Shown here piece after piece: positions 1 through 7,147 of a DNA stretch of 14,833 bases. This DNA is from Sulfurovum sp. (GTDB taxonomy: Bacteria; Campylobacterota; Campylobacteria; Campylobacterales; Sulfurovaceae). The first letter of the stretch is position 1; each line of letters begins with the position of its first letter. Below the pieces are notes generated by a model, which had not been told where the DNA came from, ran no database searches, and saw nothing but the letters and a program-made list of their open reading frames with translations. The stretch spans positions 1-14,833 of the forward strand of contig DQVJ01000088.1 in the NCBI GenBank assembly GCA_015661795.1, read 5' to 3'. The position numbers and the translations under genes are program-made.

Positions 1-1541
1 CCTAAAATAATAGCAACAGCCGTTAACATTATCGGTTTGGCTCTGGTTGCTGCTGCGACTGCGATAGCTCTACGTTTCTGCATATTTTCATGTTCCATAA
101 GAGACTTTGCAAAATCAATGAGAAGCAGTGAATTTCGTGAAGAAATTCCAATCAACGCGATAAACCCTATCAATGATGTAGCCGTCAGGAAAAAAGTCTC
201 CGACGTAAACCAGTTAGCTACCCAATGCCCCACAATCACTCCTATCAGTGACAAAAATGATCCCAAAAGAACAATACCGCTAATAGCAAAATTTTTATAA
301 TAAATAACCAATAATAAGAAAATCAAAACCAATGCAGAAATAAATGCGCCTCCAAGGTCTCTAAATGTATCTAGCGAGACTTTCATCTCTCCATCCCAAC
401 GTATAAGAAACTGCTCATGCGTCTTTTTATCTTCTAGGGTAAAATCAAACATATATGTTGAAAACCCTGCTTTAGTAATCGTATACGCTTCTTTGAATTT
501 TTCTAACATTACATCGCGTGCATCCAACAATGGATACACCTGTGAAACCATATCCGTCTCCGCGATAACATTGACCATACGTGAAAGATCTTTATGCATA
601 ATCATTGGATTTGATTTGACTTTTCTTATGCCTACTACTTCACTCAAAGGTACCATCATTCCTTTAATATTCATCAAGTTCAATGAAGAAAGTTTAGACT
701 CTAAAGCATCAACACTTGAGACAGGTAATTTCTTACTCTCATCATCTAAAATCAAAAATATATTAATTTGATCTGGAGAATTTTTTGCATTTTTATGGGC
801 AATCACCATTCCTTCAAAAGCAAGATACAAAATATTATTTACCTGTTTAACACTCAACCCACTTCGTGCAATCTTTTCTTTATCTGGGACAAGTTCATAT
901 TTATCATAATTTTCATCTGCCATAATATCGATATCTACCAAGCCCTCTGTCTCACTTAAAACATCTGCAACATCTACAGCAATACTTCTTACTTTGGACA
1001 TGTTGTCTCCATGCACTTCTACAACTATAGATGCCAATGTCGGTGGTCCAGAAGGCTGTTCTATGAATTTAATATTTGTCCCCTCTTTTAATGGAGTACA
1101 ACTATCTTGAATAATCGGTCTTAAACGTTGTACCATTAAAAATGAAGGTTCATCACGATGGTGTTTATCCGTAAGGTTTACCGAGATTTCTGAGACATTT
1201 TCTGCACGTTTCATACTTGCACCTTTCACAAGACCTGCATAGTCAAGAGGAATGCCTTGACCTAAAAAAAGCTCCAAATGCATGACTTCTTTTTCTTTTT
1301 TTAAAAAATCAATCACACAAGCACTCACTCTCTTTGTCTCATCTATGGATGACCCAGTAGGTGTGTCTATATAAATAGAAAATGTATTCGCACTTTTACC
1401 TGGTAACATTTTAGCCAGAACCAACTTTGTTGGAAACATCATGAGTGAGAGAAAAAAGGCCGCTGCGGTTAAGATAATAACCATTTTTTTCTTTTTTTTA
1501 CTCTCAAGAATACGAAAAATAAAGTTTTCAAAATTTTTCAT
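1..1541 (-). CDS. RND efflux permease, C-terminal half (partial, runs off left edge)
   Basis: The frame starts at ATG 1541-1539 and stays open to the window edge, giving about 513 residues without a stop. It encodes the second half of an inner-membrane RND proton/drug or metal antiporter. A short basic cytoplasmic leader (five lysines at 15-19) precedes TM7 (about 20-40). A large periplasmic porter/docking domain follows to about residue 370, then TM8 and onward. The TM10 segment carries the motif ISSRNSLLLIDFAKSLM, with Arg469 where AcrB has the relay Lys940. The start codon overlaps the stop of the N-terminal half (TAATG), and an AAGGGA Shine-Dalgarno-like site lies 7 nt upstream. The expected full family length is about 1000-1060 residues, so the two halves together make one permease. 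Substrate is unknown. Alternatively this is the 3' part of a frameshifted gene: one added A at 1544-1546 would fuse the halves. Confidence 0.88.
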   Translation of the reverse strand, partial: MKNFENFIFRILESKKKKKMVIILTAAAFFLSLMMFPTKLVLAKMLPGKSANTFSIYIDTPTGSSIDETKRVSACVIDFLKKEKEVMHLELFLGQGIPLDYAGLVKGASMKRAENVSEISVNLTDKHHRDEPSFLMVQRLRPIIQDSCTPLKEGTNIKFIEQPSGPPTLASIVVEVHGDNMSKVRSIAVDVADVLSETEGLVDIDIMADENYDKYELVPDKEKIARSGLSVKQVNNILYLAFEGMVIAHKNAKNSPDQINIFLILDDESKKLPVSSVDALESKLSSLNLMNIKGMMVPLSEVVGIRKVKSNPMIMHKDLSRMVNVIAETDMVSQVYPLLDARDVMLEKFKEAYTITKAGFSTYMFDFTLEDKKTHEQFLIRWDGEMKVSLDTFRDLGGAFISALVLIFLLLVIYYKNFAISGIVLLGSFLSLIGVIVGHWVANWFTSETFFLTATSLIGFIALIGISSRNSLLLIDFAKSLMEHENMQKRRAIAVAAATRAKPIMLTAVAIIL

Positions 1542-1554
1542 TATTTAGTCCCTT
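1539..1554 (-). promoter_or_regulatory. TAATG stop/start overlap with its own RBS between permease halves
   Basis: The stop codon TAA (1543-1541) of the N-terminal half shares its last A with the ATG (1541-1539) of the C-terminal half. AAGGGA (minus strand, 1554-1549) sits 7 nt before that ATG. The C-half frame is closed by TAA at 1547-1545, so it cannot extend upstream. This arrangement fits termination-reinitiation and near-equal output of the two halves. Confidence 0.6.
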
Positions 1555-3160
1555 CATTATGCTGTCCCACATCTGAGTGATGTTTTGGCTTCTTAAGCAA
1601 TTTTAAACTTAAATATGGTGTAAAGATATACGCTACAAAGAGTGATGCAACAAGTGCAACAGGCACATTATATGGTATTGGTTTCATAAAAGACCCCATC
1701 ATCCCGCCCACAAATGCCATCGGAACCATAGTCAGAATAATTGCCAATGTAGCCACATTGGTAGGTGCCCCGATTTCATCTGTCGCTTCTATCAAAAGTG
1801 CATCCATCTCTTTATCTTCTACACCATGACTGTGAAGATGTCTATGTATATTCTCAATCACGATAATCGCAGCATCTACCAAAAGTCCCAGAGAAAGCAA
1901 AAGGGCAAAAAGAGTAATACGATTCATAGTCTGTCCCGTCATCCATGCGGTAAAAAGTGTGACTGCCAAAATTGCTGGTACGGTAAAAGTAACGATCAAT
2001 GATTCTTTCCAGCCCAGTGCAAAAACCAACATAAGAGCAATGATTATAATCGTAATGACAAGATGACTCATGAGCTCATTTACTGCTTCATTCGCCCTCT
2101 CACCATAATTTCGTGTAATTAAATACCCTACACCTATTTTGTCAAATTCATTTTCATATGATTTCAAAATATCCACAACATCCTCAGCAACAAATACCGC
2201 ATTTGTTCCAGCAAGTTTAGCTACTGTCATAGTAATCTGGCTTCGTTGTTCACCCATATCACTGCCATTACTGTCTTCTCTTAAAACTATTTTAGCCGTT
2301 TGGAAATTTTGGATGTCCAAACCTTTTTTTACTTTTGCAACATCCCTTAAATATATGGGAGAGCCCATATATTGAGCAACGATTACCTCCCCGACATCTT
2401 CAACACTTTCAATGGCATTTTTAACCCCAAAGATAACAAGTTGATTATCCTTTGTTTTGCCTTTCACATCAGGTACATCTACAGCAACCGATTGTACAGC
2501 TTGCATAATCTGCCCTAAAGAGAGGTGATACGCCGATAACCTTCCCATGTCAACTTCAATATTATACTGTGCCTTGCGAGCCCCTTTTAATGTCGTTTTT
2601 GCTACTGCATCTACGGCATTAATCTTCTGTTGTACCTTACGTACCAACTCGAAAAGTCTTACATCATCCACACTAGCGTTTGCTTTAGGGTAAAAAGCCA
2701 CACTCATAATAGGAATATCAATATCAATATCAAAAGGTTTTATCAGTGGCTGCATAACCCCTTTTGGCATACTGTCCATATTTTGCATGACCTTGTCATA
2801 AAGCTTGAGGTTAGAATCTTCTCTATTTTCACCGATATAATACATCACGTTTACAATCCCAACATTATCCATAGCCATACCATAGATGTGTTCTATCCCC
2901 TTCACTTCACGAAGTTTACGTTCCAAAGGTTTAACAATAATATTTTCAATCTCCTTGGGTGTAGCACCTGGCATTGCCACAATGACTGCACCTCCTGAAA
3001 TAGCGATTTGCGGGTCTTCCTCTCTAGGCATAATATTGAGTGCCAAATAGCCCATAATCAGTAAAAAAGCACCTAATACAATCGTCAAAGGATTATATAA
3101 AAAACCTTTTGCCAGTTTACCTGCAATATTTACAATGTGATATTCTTTTTTATTTTCCAT
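1541..3160 (-). CDS. RND efflux permease, N-terminal half
   Basis: This 539-residue inner-membrane protein is the first half of an RND antiporter. TM1 is at about 24-43, followed by a REEDPQI motif (46-52). The PN1/PN2 porter and N-terminal docking region span about 55-360, and TM2-TM6 lie between about 368 and 520. TM4 has LLVDAAIIVIENIHR with one acidic relay residue, Asp429, followed by Ala. That VDAA pattern resembles heavy-metal RND pumps such as CusA more than the Asp-Asp pair of AcrB. The protein stops right after TM6 in a His-rich hydrophilic tail (about 525-539), which is the normal cytoplasmic linker before TM7. The gene starts 6 bp after the adaptor stop with a weak AGG site, so it is co-transcribed with the adaptor. 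It probably works with the downstream half, the adaptor and the TolC-like channel. Substrate cannot be told from sequence. Confidence 0.88.
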   Translation of the reverse strand: MENKKEYHIVNIAGKLAKGFLYNPLTIVLGAFLLIMGYLALNIMPREEDPQIAISGGAVIVAMPGATPKEIENIIVKPLERKLREVKGIEHIYGMAMDNVGIVNVMYYIGENREDSNLKLYDKVMQNMDSMPKGVMQPLIKPFDIDIDIPIMSVAFYPKANASVDDVRLFELVRKVQQKINAVDAVAKTTLKGARKAQYNIEVDMGRLSAYHLSLGQIMQAVQSVAVDVPDVKGKTKDNQLVIFGVKNAIESVEDVGEVIVAQYMGSPIYLRDVAKVKKGLDIQNFQTAKIVLREDSNGSDMGEQRSQITMTVAKLAGTNAVFVAEDVVDILKSYENEFDKIGVGYLITRNYGERANEAVNELMSHLVITIIIIALMLVFALGWKESLIVTFTVPAILAVTLFTAWMTGQTMNRITLFALLLSLGLLVDAAIIVIENIHRHLHSHGVEDKEMDALLIEATDEIGAPTNVATLAIILTMVPMAFVGGMMGSFMKPIPYNVPVALVASLFVAYIFTPYLSLKLLKKPKHHSDVGQHNEGTK

Positions 3161-3166
3161 AGATAC

Positions 3167-3967
3167 CTACTTAATTATAATTTTCACATACATTCCTGGA
3201 TACACAGATCTTTTTTTAGCATCAAACTTCATTTTAATTTTAAACTTATGTGTCATTGGGTTTGAACTTGGGATAATAGAAGTTATTTCGCCAACACTCT
3301 TCAGCCCGATAGAAGGGATTTCTATCTCAACTTTTTTACCTAAACTAATATATTTTAATTGGGTTTCACTTAACTCGGCAATAATTTTTAATCTACTCAA
3401 ATCTGTGAGCACTACTGCTGGCATACCAGGAATTGCCATTTCCCCTTCATTCAACCGTTTTTCAACGATTACTCCATCATTGGGTGCATGTATCTTTAAA
3501 TAATTATACTGATTCAGTACTTCATCTTTTTTTGCTTCTGCCTGTTTAACCTGATCTTCTGATATTTTCACCATATCTTGTAGGTTTTTTTCTGAAAGTT
3601 GTAACATTTCAAATTCATATTTAGAAACCATATTTTTTTTGAATAGTCTTTCATGTCTTGCAAGATTTGTCAGTACATTATTGTATTGATTTTTATTCAT
3701 TTGCAATGCAAGTCTCGCTTGTGAAATTGCAAGGTCAACCTGCCTTTCAGCTGATTCTATCTCTTTGGAATCAATTTCATAAATCAACTGTCCTTTTTGA
3801 ACAATATCACCTTCAGAAACGGCCATATTTTTAACATAACCCATATAACGGCTAGTAAGCATTTTTTGGTTATCTGATACCACTGAACCACTTAGATTTA
3901 TTTCCACTGCATTTACTGAAGAGATTATAAATACTAAAGTTATTATTTTTATTACTATATGCTTCAC
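3167..3967 (-). CDS. RND efflux periplasmic adaptor (HlyD/MFP family)
   Basis: A 266-residue membrane fusion protein that would bridge the RND permease and the outer-membrane channel. An N-terminal signal peptide (about 1-20, ending VNA) has no lipobox Cys, so it is probably a secreted or signal-anchored adaptor rather than a lipoprotein. The first lipoyl half (about 35-67) is followed by a helical hairpin (about 68-150). The second lipoyl half has the LKIHAPNDGVI motif (157-167), and a beta-barrel domain (about 188-262) ends with VYPGMYVKI. It is short for the family and has little room for a membrane-proximal domain. The start is GTG (3967-3965), overlapping the TGA of the upstream channel gene as GTGA. 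No in-frame ATG lies before the mature domain, and a strong GGAGGTGA site supports the GTG. It lies 6 bp before the permease N-half. Confidence 0.9.
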   Translation of the reverse strand: MKHIVIKIITLVFIISSVNAVEINLSGSVVSDNQKMLTSRYMGYVKNMAVSEGDIVQKGQLIYEIDSKEIESAERQVDLAISQARLALQMNKNQYNNVLTNLARHERLFKKNMVSKYEFEMLQLSEKNLQDMVKISEDQVKQAEAKKDEVLNQYNYLKIHAPNDGVIVEKRLNEGEMAIPGMPAVVLTDLSRLKIIAELSETQLKYISLGKKVEIEIPSIGLKSVGEITSIIPSSNPMTHKFKIKMKFDAKKRSVYPGMYVKIIIK

Positions 3968-5331
3968 ACTTCACCTCCATGGTTTAAGTTTAATATATTT
4001 TTTAATTGAAATATTTTTGTATTCCGTTCATTTTTTGCCGTTAATAATTTCAATAACATTTCCAATTCTTTAGACTGTTTTATCAAGACATCAGAAATGG
4101 AAACAAGCCCTTCTTTATATCGTGCTCGATAGTTTTCATATACTTTTTTCGCAAAATTTAATTGTTTGTTATAACTTTTTATATCTGCATTCTTACTCAA
4201 AATCTCGGTTTCAAGTTTTTTTACTTTTAAAGCCACACCAGATTTAGCTAAAGCCACTTGGTCTTGTACTTTTAAAAAATTTACTTTTGCTTTTTCAAGA
4301 TTTGCATCATCAATTCCACCATTAAAAATATTCCATTTTAACTGTATTCCCACAGTATATGAATCCTTATCGATAAATTCATTCCACAAAATATTATCAG
4401 CACTTCCATATTCTCCAAATGCACCAATTGTAGGTAAATAATTAGCCCTTTGTGCACCTATAGCCATTTCAGAAATTTGTAAACCTAAAAGTGCTTTTTG
4501 GATATCTATATTATTATCTTCTATCTCCCCACTGTGAAAACGTGGCATCTGAGCCATATCACTCATACTAGCGATTGATTTGACCTCTTCATTTAATAAA
4601 AATGAAAGAAATTGATAGGCTAAATTTTTATTAAGTTTTGCTTGATTGTACATACTCTCCGCTTCGGCAAGGCGTGCTTGTACTTCAAGAATATCTATCT
4701 CTTGTGCATAGCCTTCTGTTTTCATAGAGATGACTATACTTTCAAGTTTTTCTATATTTTTTATCATTTTTGAAAGATTCACAATATAATTCTGAATTAA
4801 AGAGATATCATAAAATGCTTTTTTAGTTTGAAAAATTTTTTCATTGAGTAGTTTTTGCGTATCATACTGGCTCATACGTGCCATTGCTTTTGTGATCCGA
4901 CTGTATTCAGTCAGTTTACCTCCAGTATAGAGTGGCAACATATATGAAATTTTAGTTTGATAATGGTTACGTGCATTAGGATAATTCAATGCCCTGGGAG
5001 CAACTGATAGTGGATTGGTAGCCCCTGAAGTATCAAATTCTGCAAAACCAAAATCTCCAAAAGTAGCTTCTCTGCTTTGCAGCTTAAATCCAAACACATT
5101 ACCTGCGTCATTTGAACGCATACCAGTCAAAGACAGTTCAGCCTTACCATAGTGATAACCCTCAGCAGTCTTTACCTCATGTGCTTTCATTTGTTCGTTA
5201 AATCTAGATATTTTTAATTCTAGATTATTCTCATCTAACATCTTTAAAGCTGTGTCTAAACGCAAGTTTTGAACAGTTGCCATAAGGGGTAAACTTACTA
5301 AAAGTAAAATAAAATACTTTTGCATAAACAT
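3964..5331 (-). CDS. TolC-family outer-membrane efflux channel
   Basis: A 455-residue outer-membrane factor, first gene of the efflux operon. A signal peptide (about 1-18, hydrophobic core FILLLVSLPLMA) is followed by two OEP-type repeats. The first begins at about residue 24 with LDTALKMLDENNLELKISR. The second begins at about 280, with a YLPTIGAFGEYG strand near 300. Long amphipathic helices typical of the TolC tunnel lie between. No lipobox Cys is visible, unlike many NodT/OprM proteins. The ATG at 5331 is preferred over the ATG two codons later because AGGAG (minus, 5343-5339) lies 7 nt before it. The TGA stop overlaps the GTG of the adaptor, so the two are translated together. The channel would carry the exported substrate across the outer membrane with the adaptor and RND permease. 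Confidence 0.9.
   Translation of the reverse strand: MFMQKYFILLLVSLPLMATVQNLRLDTALKMLDENNLELKISRFNEQMKAHEVKTAEGYHYGKAELSLTGMRSNDAGNVFGFKLQSREATFGDFGFAEFDTSGATNPLSVAPRALNYPNARNHYQTKISYMLPLYTGGKLTEYSRITKAMARMSQYDTQKLLNEKIFQTKKAFYDISLIQNYIVNLSKMIKNIEKLESIVISMKTEGYAQEIDILEVQARLAEAESMYNQAKLNKNLAYQFLSFLLNEEVKSIASMSDMAQMPRFHSGEIEDNNIDIQKALLGLQISEMAIGAQRANYLPTIGAFGEYGSADNILWNEFIDKDSYTVGIQLKWNIFNGGIDDANLEKAKVNFLKVQDQVALAKSGVALKVKKLETEILSKNADIKSYNKQLNFAKKVYENYRARYKEGLVSISDVLIKQSKELEMLLKLLTAKNERNTKIFQLKNILNLNHGGEV
3971..3978 (-). promoter_or_regulatory. Strong Shine-Dalgarno GGAGGTGA deciding the GTG start of the adaptor
   Basis: The minus strand reads GGAGGTGA inside the last codons of the TolC-like gene, with GGAGG 6 nt before GTG 3967-3965. 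It complements the 16S rRNA tail almost perfectly, which offsets the weaker GTG start and supports translational coupling to the channel gene. Confidence 0.75.
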
Positions 5332-5368
5332 AATAGTTCTCCTACATTTGTATTAGATATAAACACAA

Positions 5369-5393
5369 ATTATAATTTATATAATATTATAAT
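5369..5393 (-). promoter_or_regulatory. AT-rich putative promoter/operator of the efflux operon
   Basis: The stretch 5350-5410 is almost all A/T and contains two copies of the self-complementary octamer ATTATAAT (5369-5376 and 5386-5393), 17 bp apart. Each includes a minus-strand TATAAT hexamer (5374-5369 and 5391-5386) suitable as a -10 box. A 12-bp palindrome TATAATATTATA spans 5380-5391. Either hexamer could start a transcript with a 30-50 nt leader before the tolC-like ATG. No clear -35 box is seen, as is usual for Campylobacterota sigma-70 promoters. The palindromes could bind a repressor, but in such AT-rich DNA this may be chance. Confidence 0.4.
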
Positions 5394-5420
5394 AAATATA
5401 ACTTTTATTTATTATTAAAG

Positions 5421-5447
5421 GAGAAAAACTTAGCCATGATGGCTAAG
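5421..5447 (-). terminator. Rho-independent terminator of serA
   Basis: Just after the serA stop, the minus strand has CTTAGCCAT and ATGGCTAAG arms around a single G (5429-5447). These form an 8-bp stem with a 3-nt loop, followed at once by TTTTTCTC (5428-5421). It separates the serA transcript from the efflux operon. There is no matching T-run on the plus strand. Confidence 0.85.
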
Positions 5448-5455
5448 CCTATCAA

Positions 5456-7045
5456 TTAGAGTGCTGCATAGCCTACACTGATACAAGCCTCCAAAGACTG
5501 CAATGCTTCAATCACTTCTTTTGTCACCTGTCCATCAATACGTACGACCGCCAATGCCTGCTGTTTATGATCACGTCCTAGCCTAAAATCTGAAATATTT
5601 AACTTGTTGTCTGCCATAATTTTACCGACATCGCCAATCACACCTGGCGTATCCGTATTTCTAAAGAATATCATAGTTCCTTTAGGTTCGACATCCAAAA
5701 TGTAGTCATCAATTTCAACAATACGTTGTACATTTTCATCAAATACAGTACCTGCAATAAAAATAATCCCTTCTGCAGTTGTCAGTTTAACAGCTATTCT
5801 ATTGATAAAACCACTTGTATTTGGTGTGACTTCTTTAGAAATTTCAATGCCTCGTTCAGCTGCTACAAATTCAGCATTTACATAGTTCACCTGATCTCCA
5901 AGTGATTCAGTAAGAACACCAACAGTTGCAAATGTCCCCATAGATTCCAAATGATCAGCTACAGGACCTTCTGCTATCACTCTAATAGACTTTACAGCAC
6001 TTTTTGTTATTTGTGCAGACATATGTCCTATTTTTTGTACCAATTCAAGATATGGTCGTACAAAATCAGGTAATTCATTCTCTTTAATAGGCAAATTTAA
6101 TGCATTGGGATATGAAATACCTTTTGCTGCTGCTATAGCATTTTCCGCAGCTTGAATGGCTATATTTTTTTGCGATTCTTTAGTATTCGCACCTAAATGT
6201 GGAGTCACTGTAACATTATCAAGATCTAAGAAAGGATGATCAATTGCAGGTTCTTTGTTAAATACATCAATCCCTGCCATTGCAATTTTGCCATTTTTCA
6301 ATCCCTCCAAAAGTGCATCTTCATTATAAAGCCCGCCTCTTGCACAATTGATAAGGATGACTCCTTCTTTCATCTTAGCTATCTCTTCTTTACCAATCAT
6401 TCCAATAGTCTCAGTATTTTTAGGCGTATGTATAGTGATAATATCACACCCTAAGATATCTTCAAAATTTTTGGTATACGTTATATCTAAATCTGTCGCT
6501 TTAGATGAGTCAATATAAGGATCATATGCAATCACATCCATTTCAAAAGCTTTGGCACGTTTTCCCACTCTTGAACCAATATTACCAAAACCAATAATAC
6601 CCAGTTTCTTATCTTTAAGTTCCGTACCATACCAATCTTGTCTTCTCCAAACACGTTCAAGTTTAAGATTGTTATGTGCATAGGGAAATTTTCTGACACA
6701 TGACAGTAAATGAGTCATTGTAAGCTCAACTGCAGCTATAGTATTTGCTGTAGGTACATTCATGATAACAATACCCTGTTTACTCGAACCAGGGATATCA
6801 ACATTATCAACACCTACACCAGCACGTACTACTGCCGTGATATTTTTGGCAGCATCTAAAAATGCCTGATCTACATCGGTTGAAGAACGGGTAATTGCAA
6901 CATCAGCTAAAGGAATAATCTCTGAAACAAGTTTATCTTTAGCTTCGTCTGCTGCGTTAATGAATATAATTTCACTATCATTTGCTAAAATGTCTAATCC
7001 ATCTTGATGAATATGGTCACAAACAACAATTGTCTTTTTTGACAT
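5456..7045 (-). CDS. serA: D-3-phosphoglycerate dehydrogenase
   Basis: Cytoplasmic enzyme oxidising 3-phosphoglycerate to 3-phosphohydroxypyruvate with NAD+, the first step of serine synthesis. The 529-residue long form has a substrate/nucleotide-binding unit with GFGNIG (152-157) and acidic residues after the second strand of the Rossmann fold. Catalytic residues are Arg236 (NCARGGL), Glu265 (NKEP) and His283 (TPHLGAN). An intervening ASB-type domain (about 320-450) and a C-terminal ACT domain (about 457-529, TMIFFRNTDTPGVIGDVG) follow. The ACT domain is the usual site for serine feedback. I chose ATG 7045 because AAGG lies 7 nt upstream and MSKKTIVV matches family N-termini. The frame extends 17 codons further upstream to 7096, but that part is not conserved-looking. 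It is downstream of rpsA in the same orientation and is followed by an intrinsic terminator. Confidence 0.95.
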   Translation of the reverse strand: MSKKTIVVCDHIHQDGLDILANDSEIIFINAADEAKDKLVSEIIPLADVAITRSSTDVDQAFLDAAKNITAVVRAGVGVDNVDIPGSSKQGIVIMNVPTANTIAAVELTMTHLLSCVRKFPYAHNNLKLERVWRRQDWYGTELKDKKLGIIGFGNIGSRVGKRAKAFEMDVIAYDPYIDSSKATDLDITYTKNFEDILGCDIITIHTPKNTETIGMIGKEEIAKMKEGVILINCARGGLYNEDALLEGLKNGKIAMAGIDVFNKEPAIDHPFLDLDNVTVTPHLGANTKESQKNIAIQAAENAIAAAKGISYPNALNLPIKENELPDFVRPYLELVQKIGHMSAQITKSAVKSIRVIAEGPVADHLESMGTFATVGVLTESLGDQVNYVNAEFVAAERGIEISKEVTPNTSGFINRIAVKLTTAEGIIFIAGTVFDENVQRIVEIDDYILDVEPKGTMIFFRNTDTPGVIGDVGKIMADNKLNISDFRLGRDHKQQALAVVRIDGQVTKEVIEALQSLEACISVGYAAL

Positions 7046-7089
7046 ATAATAACCTTTATAAAATTTTAAGTAAATTAAATTTGAGAGAA

Positions 7090-7128
7090 GCGACATAGTC
7101 GCGTGAACTCACTTTTATATGAGTTCAC
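7090..7128 (-). terminator. Two abutting hairpins between rpsA and serA
   Basis: Two perfect inverted repeats touch each other. GCGAC-ATA-GTCGC spans 7090-7102 (5-bp stem, 3-nt loop). GTGAACTCA/TGAGTTCAC arms lie at 7103-7111 and 7120-7128 (9-bp stem, 8-nt loop). On the minus strand they follow the rpsA stop by about 20 nt. The tail TTCTCTCAAATTT is only weakly U-rich, so termination may be partial, or the hairpins may protect the rpsA mRNA 3' end. I see no convincing separate serA promoter in the remaining 44 bp. Confidence 0.55.
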
Positions 7129-7147
7129 TGAAGTATGATTTAAATGA

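Noticed and set aside
1484..1499. In-frame A_AAA_AAG slippery tract (A8-G-A7) near the start of the permease C-half
   Set aside because: It looks like a frameshift heptamer, but the -1 frame gives a short peptide ending after about 45 codons with no recognisable domain. The tract simply encodes a Lys-rich cytoplasmic leader.
1541..1550. Programmed -1 frameshift joining the two permease halves
   Set aside because: The required direction is -1, but the last codons (ACT AAA TAA) do not form a slippery heptamer and no stem follows. Stop/restart coupling or a one-base error fits better.
7046..7096. A 17-codon upstream extension of serA to ATG 7096
   Set aside because: The extension is unlike SerA N-termini, lies next to the hairpins, and has a poorer RBS than ATG 7045, which has AAGG 7 nt upstream.
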